A stretch of 64,000 bases of DNA from Ophiura sarsii (lineage: Eukaryota > Echinodermata > Ophiuroidea > Amphilepidida > Ophiuridae): the NCBI GenBank assembly GCA_035610835.1, contig CM069457.1, forward strand, positions 39,225,319-39,289,318, in the 5' to 3' direction. The notes under the pieces are model-generated. The model saw only the letters and a list, made by a program, of their open reading frames with translations, had not been told where the DNA came from and did no database searches. The position numbers and the translations under genes were made by a program. Shown here piece by piece: positions 23,771-35,815 of the stretch; within the stretch, counting starts at the first letter, position 1, and the number at the start of each line of letters is the position of its first letter.

Positions 23771-24600
23771 TTTGACAGACACATTACCGTTCTTCAGGTC
23801 CAACAAAATTGATGCAATGATGATGATTTTTAAATATTTTAACAGAGACATTTGTGTTCAGGTCAATTCCGATAGCAGACGCCATCATCTAAATCAACAA
23901 TTGCGTGTAACCAGGAAAACCCAACTCGTACTTTTTGAAAATGCCGGTTACCCCCTATATATGAGTTGTTGAGTTAGTAGTCATGGCTTTCATCTTTAAA
24001 TTGAAACCAAATGTCAAGACACCAGTTTCCTATAACGTCGAGAAATATCCATTTTAAAATTGTGCATTTCACGTGTAAACCTATGGGAGATGTATTTGGT
24101 GGTGTGAAACCCTAGGATCGTTGGTTTTTTTACAATTATTGGCCAAAAAGTGCCCACAACTTTATGTTTGGGTTATTAAATGCACTCAGTTCATGATTTT
24201 GATAAGCTAATTAATCGGGTTCTATGGAATTTCACCTTGGATCTCAGAATTTCCTTAGTACCAGAGTGACATGTTCAGATATCCACAGTCTCCTTTAAAC
24301 AACTGTAATACGTATAGTCATTAACCTATTTTAATATAAAATTGCCAACATAATAGGGAACAGCCAAGCACCAGACTACAAAGTGTTCCCCCTTTTCCCC
24401 TGATCAATGTTGAATCCCAAAATTTGCCCACCATCAGCACAGGGCCTCGCAACATTTATCGGTGGGAAAGGGGGGAGAGGTATGAGGAAGAGATACTTCA
24501 GGCTACCAGAAACAAGTTTAGATTTTCACGTGACTCAAATATTGTGCGTGTTATGGTATAAACAGCATGGCAATTAGGGTCGAACACATTTTTTTCTATG
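23771..24600. other. No recognised gene
   Basis: Part of it may extend repeat family F; otherwise unremarkable AT-rich sequence. Confidence 0.4.
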
Positions 24601-24604
24601 ATTG

Positions 24605-24830
24605 TAGGATAGCTAATAAAAATTATATCGTATTAACCATGAAATCAAATCTATTTTGTTCACGAGGTGGAAGTGATGATAGTAATTAATATTTTCCACG
24701 TGGTGGTCGAGATTCGACCGAGATTTAAAACCGGGACCTCCTGAACTCCACGCAGACGCTTTACCATCTTAAATAACAAGAACAATTGGTATCGAAGCGT
24801 TAGAAATGCATCTAAAGGCGCAGGATTCAA
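24605..24830 (-). mobile_element. tRNA-derived SINE, degraded copy
   Basis: Minus-strand reading gives a tRNA-like head with a decayed B box (near 24735-24755, AAAACCGGGACC on plus) and the same body and tail as the copy at 24865-25135, including GGACAATTGGTATCGAAGCG-like and TTATATCGTATTAACCATGA sequences. Confidence 0.65.
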
Positions 24831-24864
24831 CTTCTCATATTTCTCCCGCCTCTCTGAAGTTAAG

Positions 24865-25135
24865 CATGATGGAGAAATAATATGAATTCTATCGAATTAG
24901 ACATGAACTCAATTCCATTTAGTTAACGATGTGGAAGTGATAATAATAATTATAATAATACATCTTTCTGTCGTGGTGGTCAATAATTGAAAAGTTCATT
25001 CCACGACCGGGACTTGAACCCGGGACCTTCTTAGCTCCAGACACACGCTCTACCAACTGAAATAACGAGGACAATTGGTATCGAAGCGATGTAAATGCAT
25101 CTAAAGGCTTAATTAGGGCTTTACTTCCCATATCT
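24865..25135 (-). mobile_element. tRNA-derived SINE
   Basis: On the minus strand the head reads AGTTGGTAGAGCGTGTGTC (A-box region), then GGTCCCGGGTTCAAGTCCC (B box), both typical of an internal RNA polymerase III promoter. The body and tail follow towards 24865, with TTATTATAATTATT and a tail resembling other copies. The best-preserved copy in the window; relatives are at 24605, 38615 and 39421. The closest parent is probably a Lys-type tRNA, judged by pattern only. Confidence 0.85.
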
Positions 25136-25216
25136 CTCCTTAATCACGGCTATAATTAGATAGAATACCTGTAATAACAACTTGTATGTGATATATTGGC
25201 ACACACTCGCCTTTAA

Positions 25217-26280
25217 TGGGGCAATCACATGTATCCGTGTGAGCTGGGCGGCCCCTTACCGTCTTATAGAAAAACAACAGAGTCCAACACGGTGAACAAT
25301 CAGCAAAAAATGTCAAGGCCGCATTTATTATTTTTTGTCACCGGGTTCATACTGTTCTATACCGGGTCCTTATCGGCCTGGAACCGGGCTCATACCACCT
25401 CCTCACCAGGTCCTCACCGGCCGAAACGCTTGAGTACCGACCGAACCGCCTTGATAACGTCATCAAACTACCCTGTATAAGCTGAGCGCTCAAGCTCGCC
25501 GCTTCGCTCACATTCCGGGAATCTCTGTAAAATACATTTGTACTCACATGTATCCGTGTGAGCTGGCCGGCCCATTTCCGCGTGACAAATTGGTGCATAC
25601 GGTGGCACACGGTGATGTCACACGGTGGGCCGTTTCCCGTCCGTTGAACACGTTGCCTGGGACATTGCCGGCCATCTGCGCCCGGCAGGAAGTTTGGCCA
25701 TTCTCAAAACTCTTGCCGGGTGAGTAAAAGCGGCGGCAAACGGTGAGAGCCCGGTTTGAGGACGGTATACAGACGGCGCACCCGTTTCGCGCCCGTTCGC
25801 AGGGCGGTAATGGTAGGCGGCCACCTTACCGTCTAATAGAAAAACAACAGAGTCCAAACAATCAGTAAAAAATGCCAACGGGCTCATTGATTTTTGTTGG
25901 TGGTCACCGGGTCCATACCGTTATATACCGGGTCTATGCGGGGTCCTCACCGGCCTGGTACCGGGCTCATCGTCCTCATACGTGGCTAGCTTACCGTTCT
26001 CGCCGGGTGCATAACACCTCCTCACCGGTCCTCGGTCCATACCGCTCTACACCGGGTCTGTACCGGGTTCTCACCGGCCTGGTACCGGGCTCACCGGCCT
26101 CATACAGGTCTAGCTTACCGTTCTCACCGTGTCCTCACCGTGTGCATACCACATCCATACCGGCTCCTAACCGGTCGGAACGCCTGGGTACCGGCCGAAA
26201 CGTCTTTATCATGTTTATTATATCATCAAACCGCCCTTTTTAAGCTGAGCGCTCAAACTCGCCGCTTCATTTGCATTTTC
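25217..26280. mobile_element. TIR/foldback element D, copy 2 (right end missing)
   Basis: Starts TGGGGCAATCACATGTATCC after TAA and matches D copy 1 (9317-10581) through most of the interior, including GAGCTGGGCGGCC, TAGCTTACCGTTCTC and GGAACGCCTGGGTACCGG. An internal end-like repeat sits at 25547. The terminal inverted repeat seen in copy 1 is not found on the right, so the element is truncated or rearranged. No transposase frame. Confidence 0.8.
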
Positions 26281-26284
26281 CGGA

Positions 26285-27450
26285 ATTCGTACGACCAACA
26301 TCTATAATACTCTCTAAATGTAAAAGAACTAAACCTCACTCTTTGGTGAGCTCTAGGAGGGACGGCTCTTCGAGGAAGTGAAGTTCACTTAATTTTATTT
26401 GCCAAGTCAAGTTTCATTGACACTTACAACTAATTTTCTTAATTAATTCTACAATTTTAAATGAGTGTTTGCAGGTGGACCAGTTTTGGACCACTTACCC
26501 CCAAAAATGACTCAACACTTTGTGAAAATGAAAAATTATTCAAGCACGCTTTTGACAGAATTTTCCAAATTAATTCTACAATTTTAAAAACACTTTTACG
26601 AAATTAAAAATTATTCAAGCCCGCTTTTGACAGAATTAATTTTATACCAACATGTTTCGAAACATACAAGGTTGGGTATCAGGGCGCTCTGTTTTTGTAC
26701 ATTTCCAATAACAAGTTTACTTCACTGGGTATTTCTAATGCCGATTATCGATCCAATATATTAACAACTTAACACCATGCAGGGACACACAACGCACGCA
26801 TGCACTCTTTTGTACATATATAATAGCCGCGGGAACAAATCATAAATTACAACAACAACAACAAAATTGAAACAAAATGCATTCATTTTCCAAAGATTTT
26901 CAAAACAAATGAAAATTCGAACATGGGCCGAAAATGTGCAATTAATAAATAAATAAATGAAGTACACATCTCAATAATGTGTAAAAGGGCCACATATCAT
27001 AAGTATAAGAAGTATAAAACCTTTCGTGGCATAATTCTATAATTCCCTGCACACCAACATCAGTAGAGCGTCACCTTTTGACGTTATCCATGAATGAAAT
27101 TAAAGCTACTGAGTCTTTAACTCTAGATGGCGCTTATCATACCTGTATAGAGCGACATCTGTTGACTAGGATGGTTAGTTGTCGGGAAACCCCCGTTCCC
27201 TTACCGACGGGGGAACGTTCGGGCTGTAGGGAACGATCAGACGACGGTGGAAACGAACGGCAGTATATTTTGAATCTCCGTTGGTTTCAACGTAAACGTG
27301 GATTTTGAATTTATGAACCCCAAAAATTCATCACACGTTGGAACTCAATTATTTCATCCTAAAACTGCTGAAGTTGGATAACCGACTCCATTGTCTGTAT
27401 CAGTGTTTTAAATTTACTCCGTCGTCTATGGCAGGTATTTTGCAAAATGA
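26285..27450. other. No recognised gene
   Basis: Contains a short direct repeat (AATTAATTCTACAATTTTAAA near 26438 and 26568) and GC-richer sequence at 27180-27260 without a domain. Confidence 0.45.
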
Positions 27451-27454
27451 AAGA

Positions 27455-27890
27455 GATAAACCTGGTTTTTCGGCGAAAACCTGGTTTATCGGACGATATC
27501 AAATACTTTGCTTCTCGAATCGATAAACCTGGTTTATCGAATCAAAAAACCAGGTTTATCAAATTCCATGAGCGAAGTTTTTGAAAACCTGGATTTTCGA
27601 CTGATAAAAAACCTTGCTTTTCGCTAAACCACAAAAAAAAAACAGGTTTATCAAATTCGATGAGCATATTTTTTGAAAAACTAAGTTTTCGAATCGATAA
27701 ACCAGGTTATCGATTCAAAAAGCAAGGTTTTGATAAACCAGGTTTATCGGCTGATAAACCTGGTTTTTCGATCCATAAACCAGGTTTTTTCAAAAAACTT
27801 ACTTATCGAATTAGATAAACCTGGTTTTTCGAATCGATAAACCTGGCTGATAAACCTGTTTTTTCAAATCGATAAACCAGGTTTTTGAAC
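27455..27890. repeat. Array of near-palindromic AAACCTGGTTT motifs, about 13 copies
   Basis: The motif GATAAACCTGGTTTATCGA and variants (AAACCAGGTTT, AAACCTGGTTTTTCGA) recur every 15-50 bp on both strands, separated by short TTCGAATC or CAAATTCGATGAGC linkers. The core is an imperfect palindrome. Spacing is irregular, unlike an ordinary minisatellite. A second array with the same motif and linkers lies at 31870-32085. Confidence 0.85.
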
Positions 27891-29340
27891 TTCGTCATCA
27901 AACATCGGAACTATATGAAGCTGCGAAATGGTCTGGCGATGGGCAGCTGAGTGAGGCGGTGATCAGGTGCAAGGAGATCGAACCGCGTGTACCGCCAGAG
28001 CCGACCAGAGCCAGAGTGCAATCAGATAAGACCCAGCCTGTTGCAGTTATTAATCCGGGAGCACAGCAACACTTTTAAGTTTTCAAAACAGATTTTTTGC
28101 TATTTTAGGTTGCTAATGATTTTTGAAGACTTTATAACCCCTAGTATCACCCCTCTGCTGGATACCTATCAAAATATTCACACAGCTCATTTTACAGGGG
28201 GGGTCAAATTTGGTTTTGTACAGGGAAGTATAGGGAGAGCTGAACTTGTTTTAAACCTGGGGTGCATTTCTTTGTTGAAAGGTGTATCATGATACATTTG
28301 GTATTAAATGATAGCTGTATATCAGTATTATTTTTCCCCATGTTTAAACCAGCATTTTTTATAGCTTATATGATGTAATAAATCAATTTAAATCAGACTT
28401 AAATAATTAATTATAGGGCGCCCTCACTTAACCTGTCACAAAAGATATTAAATGTATGGAATGCCATTAGTGTAGTAACTCAATTATCCGTGTTTATCAT
28501 CTATAAACCATGTGTTCTCTTTGATAAATATGTATTATGATAAGTAAACATGGCTTATTGAGAAATACAAAGTTGAATCAATGTTTTTCGACCAATAGAG
28601 ATGGTTTATCACATGTAAAAATGTGCATTGACTAGATACATGAATGGCTTGCCATATTCAAGCATGTTGTATGGATATAATAAATAGTCCATCTCAGATC
28701 AGAGTCCAAAAGTAAAATGCTGTTATAAATGGGCATTGCAAAAGTGATTTTGTATGCTTAATATTATTTTAAATACCAATAATTTATATAATATGCCAAA
28801 TTTGCTCACCGGGGGTGCCACTCCTCATGACAAGGGGTCCCATTTAGTCATGGTTAATTTACTATTTTCATACATGATTTCAGACATATTATATTCACAC
28901 ATAAATGATAGTCATATGCTATTCTGAATGCCATAGAACATATAATGTGCCATATGTGCTTCCTCAGGGGTGTCACTCCTTTTAGAGGGGTTATATTTAC
29001 TAACTGTTAAGCTCAAGACAGTTCAATTTCAATTTATTTGTTTTTTGTTTTATTTTAAATTTTCCTATTTTTTCACAAATATTAAGAATCATACGAATTT
29101 GAATGCCAATAGTTGACATTAATCTGCCAATTGTCCAATTTCAATGATCTTGGTATATAATTATCCTGAATGCCATTGCCATTAGTACACAAAATGTTCC
29201 ATTTTTCTCCTGGAGGGTGCCACTCTCAAAATATGAAAAAAGTTGATAAGAGACTGAGATTGCGTGCGAGGTACTGGTTATGTGTTGGTATATTTTGCCC
29301 AAATAGTGAAATATAAGGCAAAATTGTACATGTAGTACTG
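27891..29340. other. No recognised gene; weak long-period repeat
   Basis: The phrases GGGGTGCCACTCCT, GGGGTGTCACTCCT and GGGTGCCACTCTC recur near 28808, 28966 and 29215, each after a run containing AATGCCAT. This may be a decayed tandem repeat with a 160-250 bp period. Confidence 0.4.
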
Positions 29341-29371
29341 TGCGGGGTTTTTTTTGACCGTGCGTGACCTA

Positions 29372-29416
<45 letters not shown>

Positions 29417-29505
29417 ACTTACGTGAAAATTACGAGTTGGTGAGTGGAAAAAGAATTTGGGGCAACCTTTTACGAAAAAAATCCTAGCTACGCCACTGGG
29501 ATTAT
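29341..29505. mobile_element. Right half of a hAT-like MITE with a 43-C tract
   Basis: After 43 consecutive C (29374-29416), the sequence CCACTTACGTGAAAATTACG...TTTGGGGCAACC...TTTACGAAAAA matches the interior of the element at 36966-37421, and it ends in GCTACGCCACTG. The left terminal repeat is not seen. Confidence 0.65.
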
Positions 29506-31435
29506 GACAGTCAAATTAGTACAAAGATAAAAGCTGTTCGAGCCGGTTATGCGCGCATGTGTCTACAAAATTAAGTTTATTGTTTTAGAAAATCGTTTAG
29601 AGCAAAAATAGATCTCAATCATGGCAGGGATTTCACTTTGTCCTGCACTACATGTATATGGTGTGCAGATATAATAAACATCACAGAAAATAATGTGAGT
29701 TGTCCCAACGGTTATTATAAATATTATTTCACATGGCACAATATCTCTTATTTGTCAAGGAAAAGAATGGTTAAACAAAAATAAAATACCAACATTCTTG
29801 TAACATTTATATGGATCAATCGATGTAAGGCAAAACATATCACAAAATATGGAAATATCATGAAATGAAACACATTTGATACAATTTTCTAAGCATATGA
29901 GGAGTAGAGACTCATGATATGAATATCTTAGGTTAATTATTTCTTTCATTCCAGATAGACAGTAAGAGGCAACATATGTTCATGGTTCATAACAGTGTAT
30001 TTGGTCGTAGTATGCTTTTACGTCAACATGTGTATGCGAATATGCAAAATACTGCATTTTAAGGACTGTTTTAACGAATAAATTAAAAACGATTTATCTT
30101 ACATGAAAAAAGTTGCTAGATATGAGTTCCTTGTCTGATTTAATTTCATTTGAATCCCATATTGACATACTTTCGTCGAGGTTCCGATTTGACCCCCCAC
30201 GTGGGGGAGGGGTCTGTGTGAAACCCTTTTTTTTGGGGGGGGGGGGCGTTCCCGGAAACTGGTAAAACTACTTATTATGGGCTACCAAGTTACATGGTGC
30301 AACCAAAAATAGCATAAAAGTATAACAAAAAGTGTCTCGGTGCTCCCGGGTTAATGCTCCTGATATCAAGAGAGCGATTATTGGACAATTTTGGGGGGTA
30401 TTTGAGGGGTTAAGACTCATGATAGGAAGATCTTAAGTGAATTTTTTCTGTCATTCCAAGATAGATATGTCATGGGCAACATATGTTCAAGGATTTTTGC
30501 AAGATTTAATGGCTTTGTAACATTGTAAAATGTGGTTGTCTTTCTTTTAAGTCAAATTGTATTGCCGAATATGCAAAATACTGCATTTTAAGTACTGTTG
30601 ATAAATAAAGTGTCTAGATATGAATTTCTTGTTTGATTATCTTTCATTTGAACCCCATATTGACATACTTTCGACAAAGTAAAAGTTTGACCCCCCCCCC
30701 CCCCCCCCCCAGAGGTAATATAAATACAGCTAAGATAAGACAAGACGGATATGTGTGAGATAGAAAGATATTTTCAACATTATGCAAACAACATGAAAAT
30801 ATGCAATCATTTAGGAAGTAGGGATCCATTTGTTTTCAAAAGTCAATAACACTTTTTAATCTTTCAATATCGGGTTTTCTCATTAGACACCGATGTTGAC
30901 ACAAATAATACTAATTCTTAAACAGCTTAGAAAGTTTAAGCAATCTCATTGGTTCTCAGAGAAATCGGCGACATCTAGATGAGACAACTTAACACGGGAA
31001 GGTGGGGCTTACGTTTTAACAGTGCGCCCGACCTTCACAATGCGTGGTTTGCTCCATAACGCGCACTTCTGCAGTGCGTCTTTAGCGCTTTTCCTGCGTT
31101 TATGCCGGCGCCGCGACGCTTACGCATGGTTTACTCATCGCATGTGATTGGATGGAATTTTGTGGGTTATTCGATCCTAGCAGGGGTAAAAGTTGTCAAA
31201 TGTAGACAATAAAATGTACTTATTTCTTTCATAAATGTCTAAAGTATGATTACGTAAAACTTAAAATAATACTATCGTCCGCATTTATGTCAGACAATAT
31301 AACACGGGGACGGTCTAAAAACAATACCTTTATTCTCTAAATAGTACAGTATAGCACATACTTTATCACTATATCTAAGGTGGTTTGAAGAACCTAAAAT
31401 ACATCCTTACAATCAACTTTTATTATGTTTATGCT
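29506..31435. other. No recognised gene; homopolymer tracts and a CpG-rich patch
   Basis: Holds a G tract (~30232-30246), a 20-C tract (30691-30710) and a GCGC/GCGT-rich patch (31015-31140). A diverged direct repeat links about 29890-30110 with 30410-30680 (shared GGCAACATATGTTCA and ATGCAAAATACTGCATTTTAA). Confidence 0.5.
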
Positions 31436-31439
31436 AGTT

Positions 31440-31770
31440 TTCAGTGTATCATTTATCCATAATTCAACGTGTTGCCAAAAACTTTTTATAATTGGGAATA
31501 ACCAAACGTATTTATTAATATTTTCTTTCTCTAAACACAAATGGCACTTGTCATCATCAATTATTGTACAAACTTCTGAAATGAGTTACTTGGAATAGTA
31601 TTACGATGTAGCAGTTTAAATTAAAAATATCTCATTTTTTCTTCATTTGTTACTTTGAAAGAAAGAGACCAAAATAAAATATTTTCACAGTTGATTTTGT
31701 TTGGGAGTTCAAGTAAACTCTTGTAGTAAAATCGATTTAAGAAATAATTGTGGCTAAAATCCTCATTGAT
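31440..31770 (-). pseudogene. Decayed L1/Tx1-like LINE fragment (C-terminal zinc-finger region)
   Basis: Minus-strand translation gives KMRYF, a stop, then FKLLHRNTIPSNSF. After a frameshift it gives IIDDDKCHLCLEKENIN and PIIKSFW. This is the order found at the C-terminus of L1-type reverse transcriptase proteins: K.LHR...N..L, the C..C finger, then the ..KSFW block. At least one stop and one frameshift break it, and the rest of the ORF is absent. The plus-strand fragment at 45623-46153 is of the same kind. Confidence 0.65.
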
Positions 31771-31869
31771 CTAAACAATATAAAAGTTGCGTAATTTGGC
31801 TGGTTTATACAGCTGTTTGTCATAACAATGTAGACACACTTTGCCGTATTTCAATATCGACGAATTTGA

Positions 31870-32085
31870 AGAACCAGGTTTATCGACAGATGAACCTGGT
31901 TTATTGAAAACCTTGCTTCTCGAATCGATAAACCTAGTTTTTCGACTTGATAAACCTGGTTTATCAAATTCGATAAGCAAAGTTTTCGAAAAAAACAGGT
32001 TTAACGGTCATAAGCAAGGTTTTCGGTAAACCAGGTTTATCGGTCGATAAACCTGGTTTTTCAAATTCGATAAGCAAGGTTTTAG
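31870..32085. repeat. Second array of AAACCTGGTTT motifs, about 7 copies
   Basis: Copies such as GAACCAGGTTTATCGA, AACCTGGTTTATTGA and GATAAACCTGGTTTATCAA alternate with AATTCGATAAGCAAAGTTTT linkers, as at 27455-27890. The short frame here (31841-32029) is made of the repeats. Confidence 0.8.
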
Positions 32086-32102
32086 TCTAATATACTGTAT
32101 TG

Positions 32103-32150
32103 CTCGACTAATATACATTATATTGCTACTGTTTCTCTATATTAGTCGAG
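32103..32150. repeat. Short inverted repeat (13-bp stem)
   Basis: CTCGACTAATATA at 32103-32115 and TATATTAGTCGAG at 32138-32150 form a perfect 13-bp stem with a 22-nt loop, just beyond the second AAACCTGGTTT array. Confidence 0.7.
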
Positions 32151-33295
32151 TATCGGGGAATGGCCAAAACATGTGTGGGGGTGTGTTTGTTATCCTTTAC
32201 TCCGTTAGGTTTGATTAAAGTGGCGCCTTATTTGTTTACACGGTCGGTCCGTACAGACACACGCTTGGGTCCTGAAGGGACCAGACTCAAGCAAATTGCT
32301 CGGGCCAGGCTTAAAAAGCCTATATAAGCATGCTGGTTGAATTATTATTAAAAACAGCCACTCCCAACAAATAAAGTTAACAATTTTGCTGTCAGCCTTC
32401 AGACATGAGAAAAGAATAGTCTTGATCCAATCTCATTTATGCCACTTGATTTGCGGAAATAATGGGAAGTGTTATAAGGTATATCCCAGTGAAATTGGTT
32501 AACAATTGGCTCCAAAAACAGCAAAACACGCTCGAATTGGGTTCAAGGAATGCCACTAGAATGGCACGATATTGTGCGTTGCGCGTAATACTGCGTAATT
32601 ATACCGTGGTAACGCGTCGCTTGCGTGTTTTCGCTCACGCGGCACTATACGCACATACCCCACACACGGCGCCGCAAATAGATATAAGCTATATTGGAAA
32701 TGGTTTAGGGTAAGAGTGGGGTAAATCACGGGAAATTGTTTCGGATAGGCCTAGGGTTATAATGTTGTGGTATAAGTAGCGTTTTGTGGGAGTTAATCAG
32801 GATAGGGGGTTAATGAAGTAAGGGGACATAAGCAAACAAGCAACGGGACCGAGGGTTAATGAAATAATGCGGTGCGAGAGGTAGTGGTTAATAAGGAAGT
32901 CACTGGAAATGTTGTAGGATTATGGTTAACAAATCAACCTGCTTTGGGGGGGGGGGGGTTGTGCTGTTGGGCGTTTATGTGGTTTCAGAGGTAGTGGGTC
33001 TAGAATGTAATGTGGCATAACCACAGATATATAAGTATAAATTGGTATAACGTATAGGAGGGCCATGGGGTAATTAAATATAATGTGGTTTCTTACTACA
33101 TACAACTGCGGAAATGGCGGGGTTGCTTCAAGAATATAGAACCCGCAGATGTTTGCCAATTTTGCGCGTTTTTAGTCAGCAAGGAAGTATGCGTATCGCC
33201 TATCAGGTGCAGAGTTTGACATCCCCCTATCATCCCTATGGCGCCGCGTTTTAAAATCATTTATACCACTCCGTCATCCGTCAACACTGATAATT
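32151..33295. other. No recognised gene
   Basis: Includes CCTATATAAGC followed about 50 bp later by AATAAAG (32318-32375), a promoter/poly(A)-like pairing, but no boundaries of an LTR could be found. A CpG-rich patch lies at 32570-32680 and a G tract at 32945-32958. Confidence 0.4.
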
Positions 33296-34012
33296 GCTCA
33301 GTCTTCACACAGAGTAAAAAGAGAGGTTATATTGCTTCTATTCTTGTATTTTTGGCAACAACTAATAATAATGGTTGGTTGCTTTTTCATTAAAAAATTA
33401 GAAGAGAAAACTGTCATTAAGTTTGGACAACGTCTGAGAATAAAGAGTAAATGAAGCTAAAAATTGACCAGTGAATACAACAACGATATGCAATAAAGTA
33501 ATTTCAGGCTTCCCTAAAGGTAATTTCCACTACGCTCTAACTTCTTGTTTAATTAGAATACCTATTTATTTTTTAATCCGTTACTAATCATATTGAATAA
33601 AAACCTTAATGATTTTTAGAAGATTTATATAAAAATGCAAATTTTTAATAAGGCACCACATCAAACATTTGACAAAGCACCTTATCAAATACGTCACCTG
33701 CAATGAATCAGTTTTTAATCCGTTACTAATCATATTGAATAAAAACCTTAATGATTTTTAGAAGATTTATATAAAAATGCCAATTTTTAATAAGGCACCA
33801 CATCAAACATTTGACAAGGCACCTTATCAAATACGTCACCTGCAATGATTCAGTTTATTAGTTAATCTCAGTTTTTATCATAATTGAGGGCGCTCCCTCC
33901 AACACATCTCTTAGTGTCCCTTTAATATGTATTTCGTGATATTTTCCAGAGGGTTGAAACTTCTAATGGCAAAATTATTAGAAGTCGTCGCAGAAAGTGC
34001 GCTCGGTACTGT
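33296..34012. repeat. Dispersed repeat family E, copy 3 (partial), with 142-bp tandem duplication
   Basis: Matches E copies 1 and 2 from GAGTAAAAAGAGAGGTTATA to the AAATTATTAGAA...GCGC region. The block from 33573 (TTAATCCGTTACTAATCATA) is repeated from 33715 with almost no differences, a local tandem duplication peculiar to this copy. Confidence 0.75.
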
Positions 34013-34146
34013 ATACCGTAGGATGGGTATACTTTGACCCTCGATGGGTAATGTTGGCCCACAAAAAACACACAGTTTATTTGTTACATTTTGAGAAAGG
34101 TGTTATGGTGACATTTTTGTTAATTTGATGTTATTACAACAACATA

Positions 34147-34826
34147 CAAGGGTGTATCAAAAAAATAGGACACTTTTTCATGACGGTGTTATACTTATTA
34201 TAATCATTGGACCATGACCAATTTAGTCTCAATGTAAAGCCCAATAGTTTATTATGATATCCTGAAAATAAGAGATCAATCCGATGAAAAATAAGAAAAC
34301 TAGCATAGTTTGCGTAAACCATGTCATTTACTGGTTTGTACAATGGGATTTACATGTATTGACCAGTAAATAACATGGTTTACGTTTCAATACTTTATAA
34401 TAATTATAAACATAGAAAATAATCTATCAGTCAATAGCAAAAACTAGTTTGGTAATCCATTTAATTCTGGCACAAATCAATACTGGCTAAATAATCCACA
34501 AATCAGATGCATGTATATTCTGTGCAAATTAAAAAAAGTTCTCGAACCCACTGTGGATGGTTCATTAGCATGATAAGAAGTAGAATTGGCATAAATAGTG
34601 TGCGCGTTCGAAATGTTACTCTACTGTTACTGTGTGAATGACCATTGTACATACTTGTACGTACATTGCACAATTTCCTTAATTAATTATGGATTTTTCT
34701 CATCTTTTCAGGATTTTATCTTTATCGGTTGTACTTTTCAATGAAAAAAAATTGGTCATGCTTCAGTGATTTAACAAGGATTTAAACAATCATCAAAAAG
34801 TGTTCTAATTTTTTTGATACACCCTG
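34147..34826. mobile_element. Mariner/Tc1-type MITE with TA target duplication
   Basis: Ends CAAGGGTGTATCAAAAAAA and its inverted counterpart (CAGGGTGTATCAAAAAAA) continue to GACACTTTTT and GAACACTTTTT, and TA flanks both sides (34145-34146 and 34827-34828). At 680 bp it has no transposase frame. Inside, 34313-34334 and 34363-34384 form an inverted repeat (CGTAAACCATGT...ACATGGTTTACG) with a 28-nt loop. Confidence 0.8.
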
Positions 34827-34828
34827 TA

Positions 34829-35187
34829 TTACCCTGCCTCATAATGATATGTGTATTTGGAACTAGACATTTTCTTTATTTTTAGGTATTTCAACAACAA
34901 CAACAACAAAATGTCAACAAATTGCAACTTCCTCATCTATATGGTGGGTATATTCAGCAACTCTTATGTTGTGGTTGGATAGACAAATTAACCATGACAA
35001 AACAACACCCAATTCATTTTAATTTTTAAGTATTTTTAGGAGAAATTATTTTTTCAACAAATCGAAATTGTAATTAACGTTATTTGGCTGTTTCTACTGG
35101 GCAACTAAACGATAATTATGATCCAGGAACTGACAAGGCCGATATAGATTTATACCGCCACCATAAATAAAAAAATACAGGTGCTTG
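34829..35187. other. No recognised gene
   Basis: AT-rich, with an (AAC)n stretch near 34890-34910. Nothing else is apparent. Confidence 0.5.
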
Positions 35188-35480
35188 ATTTTGAATAAGC
35201 TCTGTGGTGATGAGTGACGCGCCAACTCGTATGTATGCGCAGATGCTGCAAATATGAAATTGTATTGCTTATTCATTGGTCAGAGATGACATCATGGCAA
35301 TATCACACCTTGGTGTAAGCTATTGAAAGAATTTATTTCTGTACGACCAAAGATTTAAATTATATATACGTGGAGTTTTGTTTGCCAGTTCACATTGCCA
35401 CAAAATACATTGCAGGGAAATGATGCATTTAGCTACACATTGCCACAAAATACATTGCAGGGAAATGATGCATTTAGCTA

Positions 35481-35751
35481 CAATCAAGGAAAAAAAGGTT
35501 GGCACACTTTGTCCTAATTACGGAAAAAACCCGCCCCTCTCCCCGGAGGCAATGCTGATCCGAGTCATATTATCAGAAGCCTTGGTAGTTCCCCCAACAT
35601 TGATTGATGGGGGTGGGGAAGGATATAAGAAAGGGGGAAACTTTTGCTTTCTATTAAACAGTGCTATGTCCCAAGTCTGATCTCAATTGCGAGCACAGGG
35701 ATAGTTGTAATATGTTGCGTCAAGTGTGCCAACTATTATTTTCCTTGATTG
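35481..35751. mobile_element. 271-bp MITE with TA target duplication
   Basis: Left end CAATCAAGGAAAAAAAGGTT; the inverted right end is CAATCAAGGAAAATAATAGT. Both continue as TTGGCACACTT. TA at 35479-35480 is repeated at 35752-35753, and family A copy 1 reads TTTAGCTAGCC uninterrupted at the same point. No coding frame. It is consistent with Tc1/mariner mobilisation. Confidence 0.85.
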
Positions 35752-35815
35752 TAGCTTGGCGATGTTGAACCATATGTAAACTTAACTTAATATAGCTACC
35801 GTATCTCGTAGTAAT

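Noticed and set aside
27455..32085. CRISPR-like array
   Set aside because: Motif copies are in both orientations with irregular spacing, no fixed spacers, and the DNA is animal.
32318..32375. Possible solo LTR (TATATAAG then AATAAAG)
   Set aside because: No TG...CA ends, target duplication or second copy could be found.
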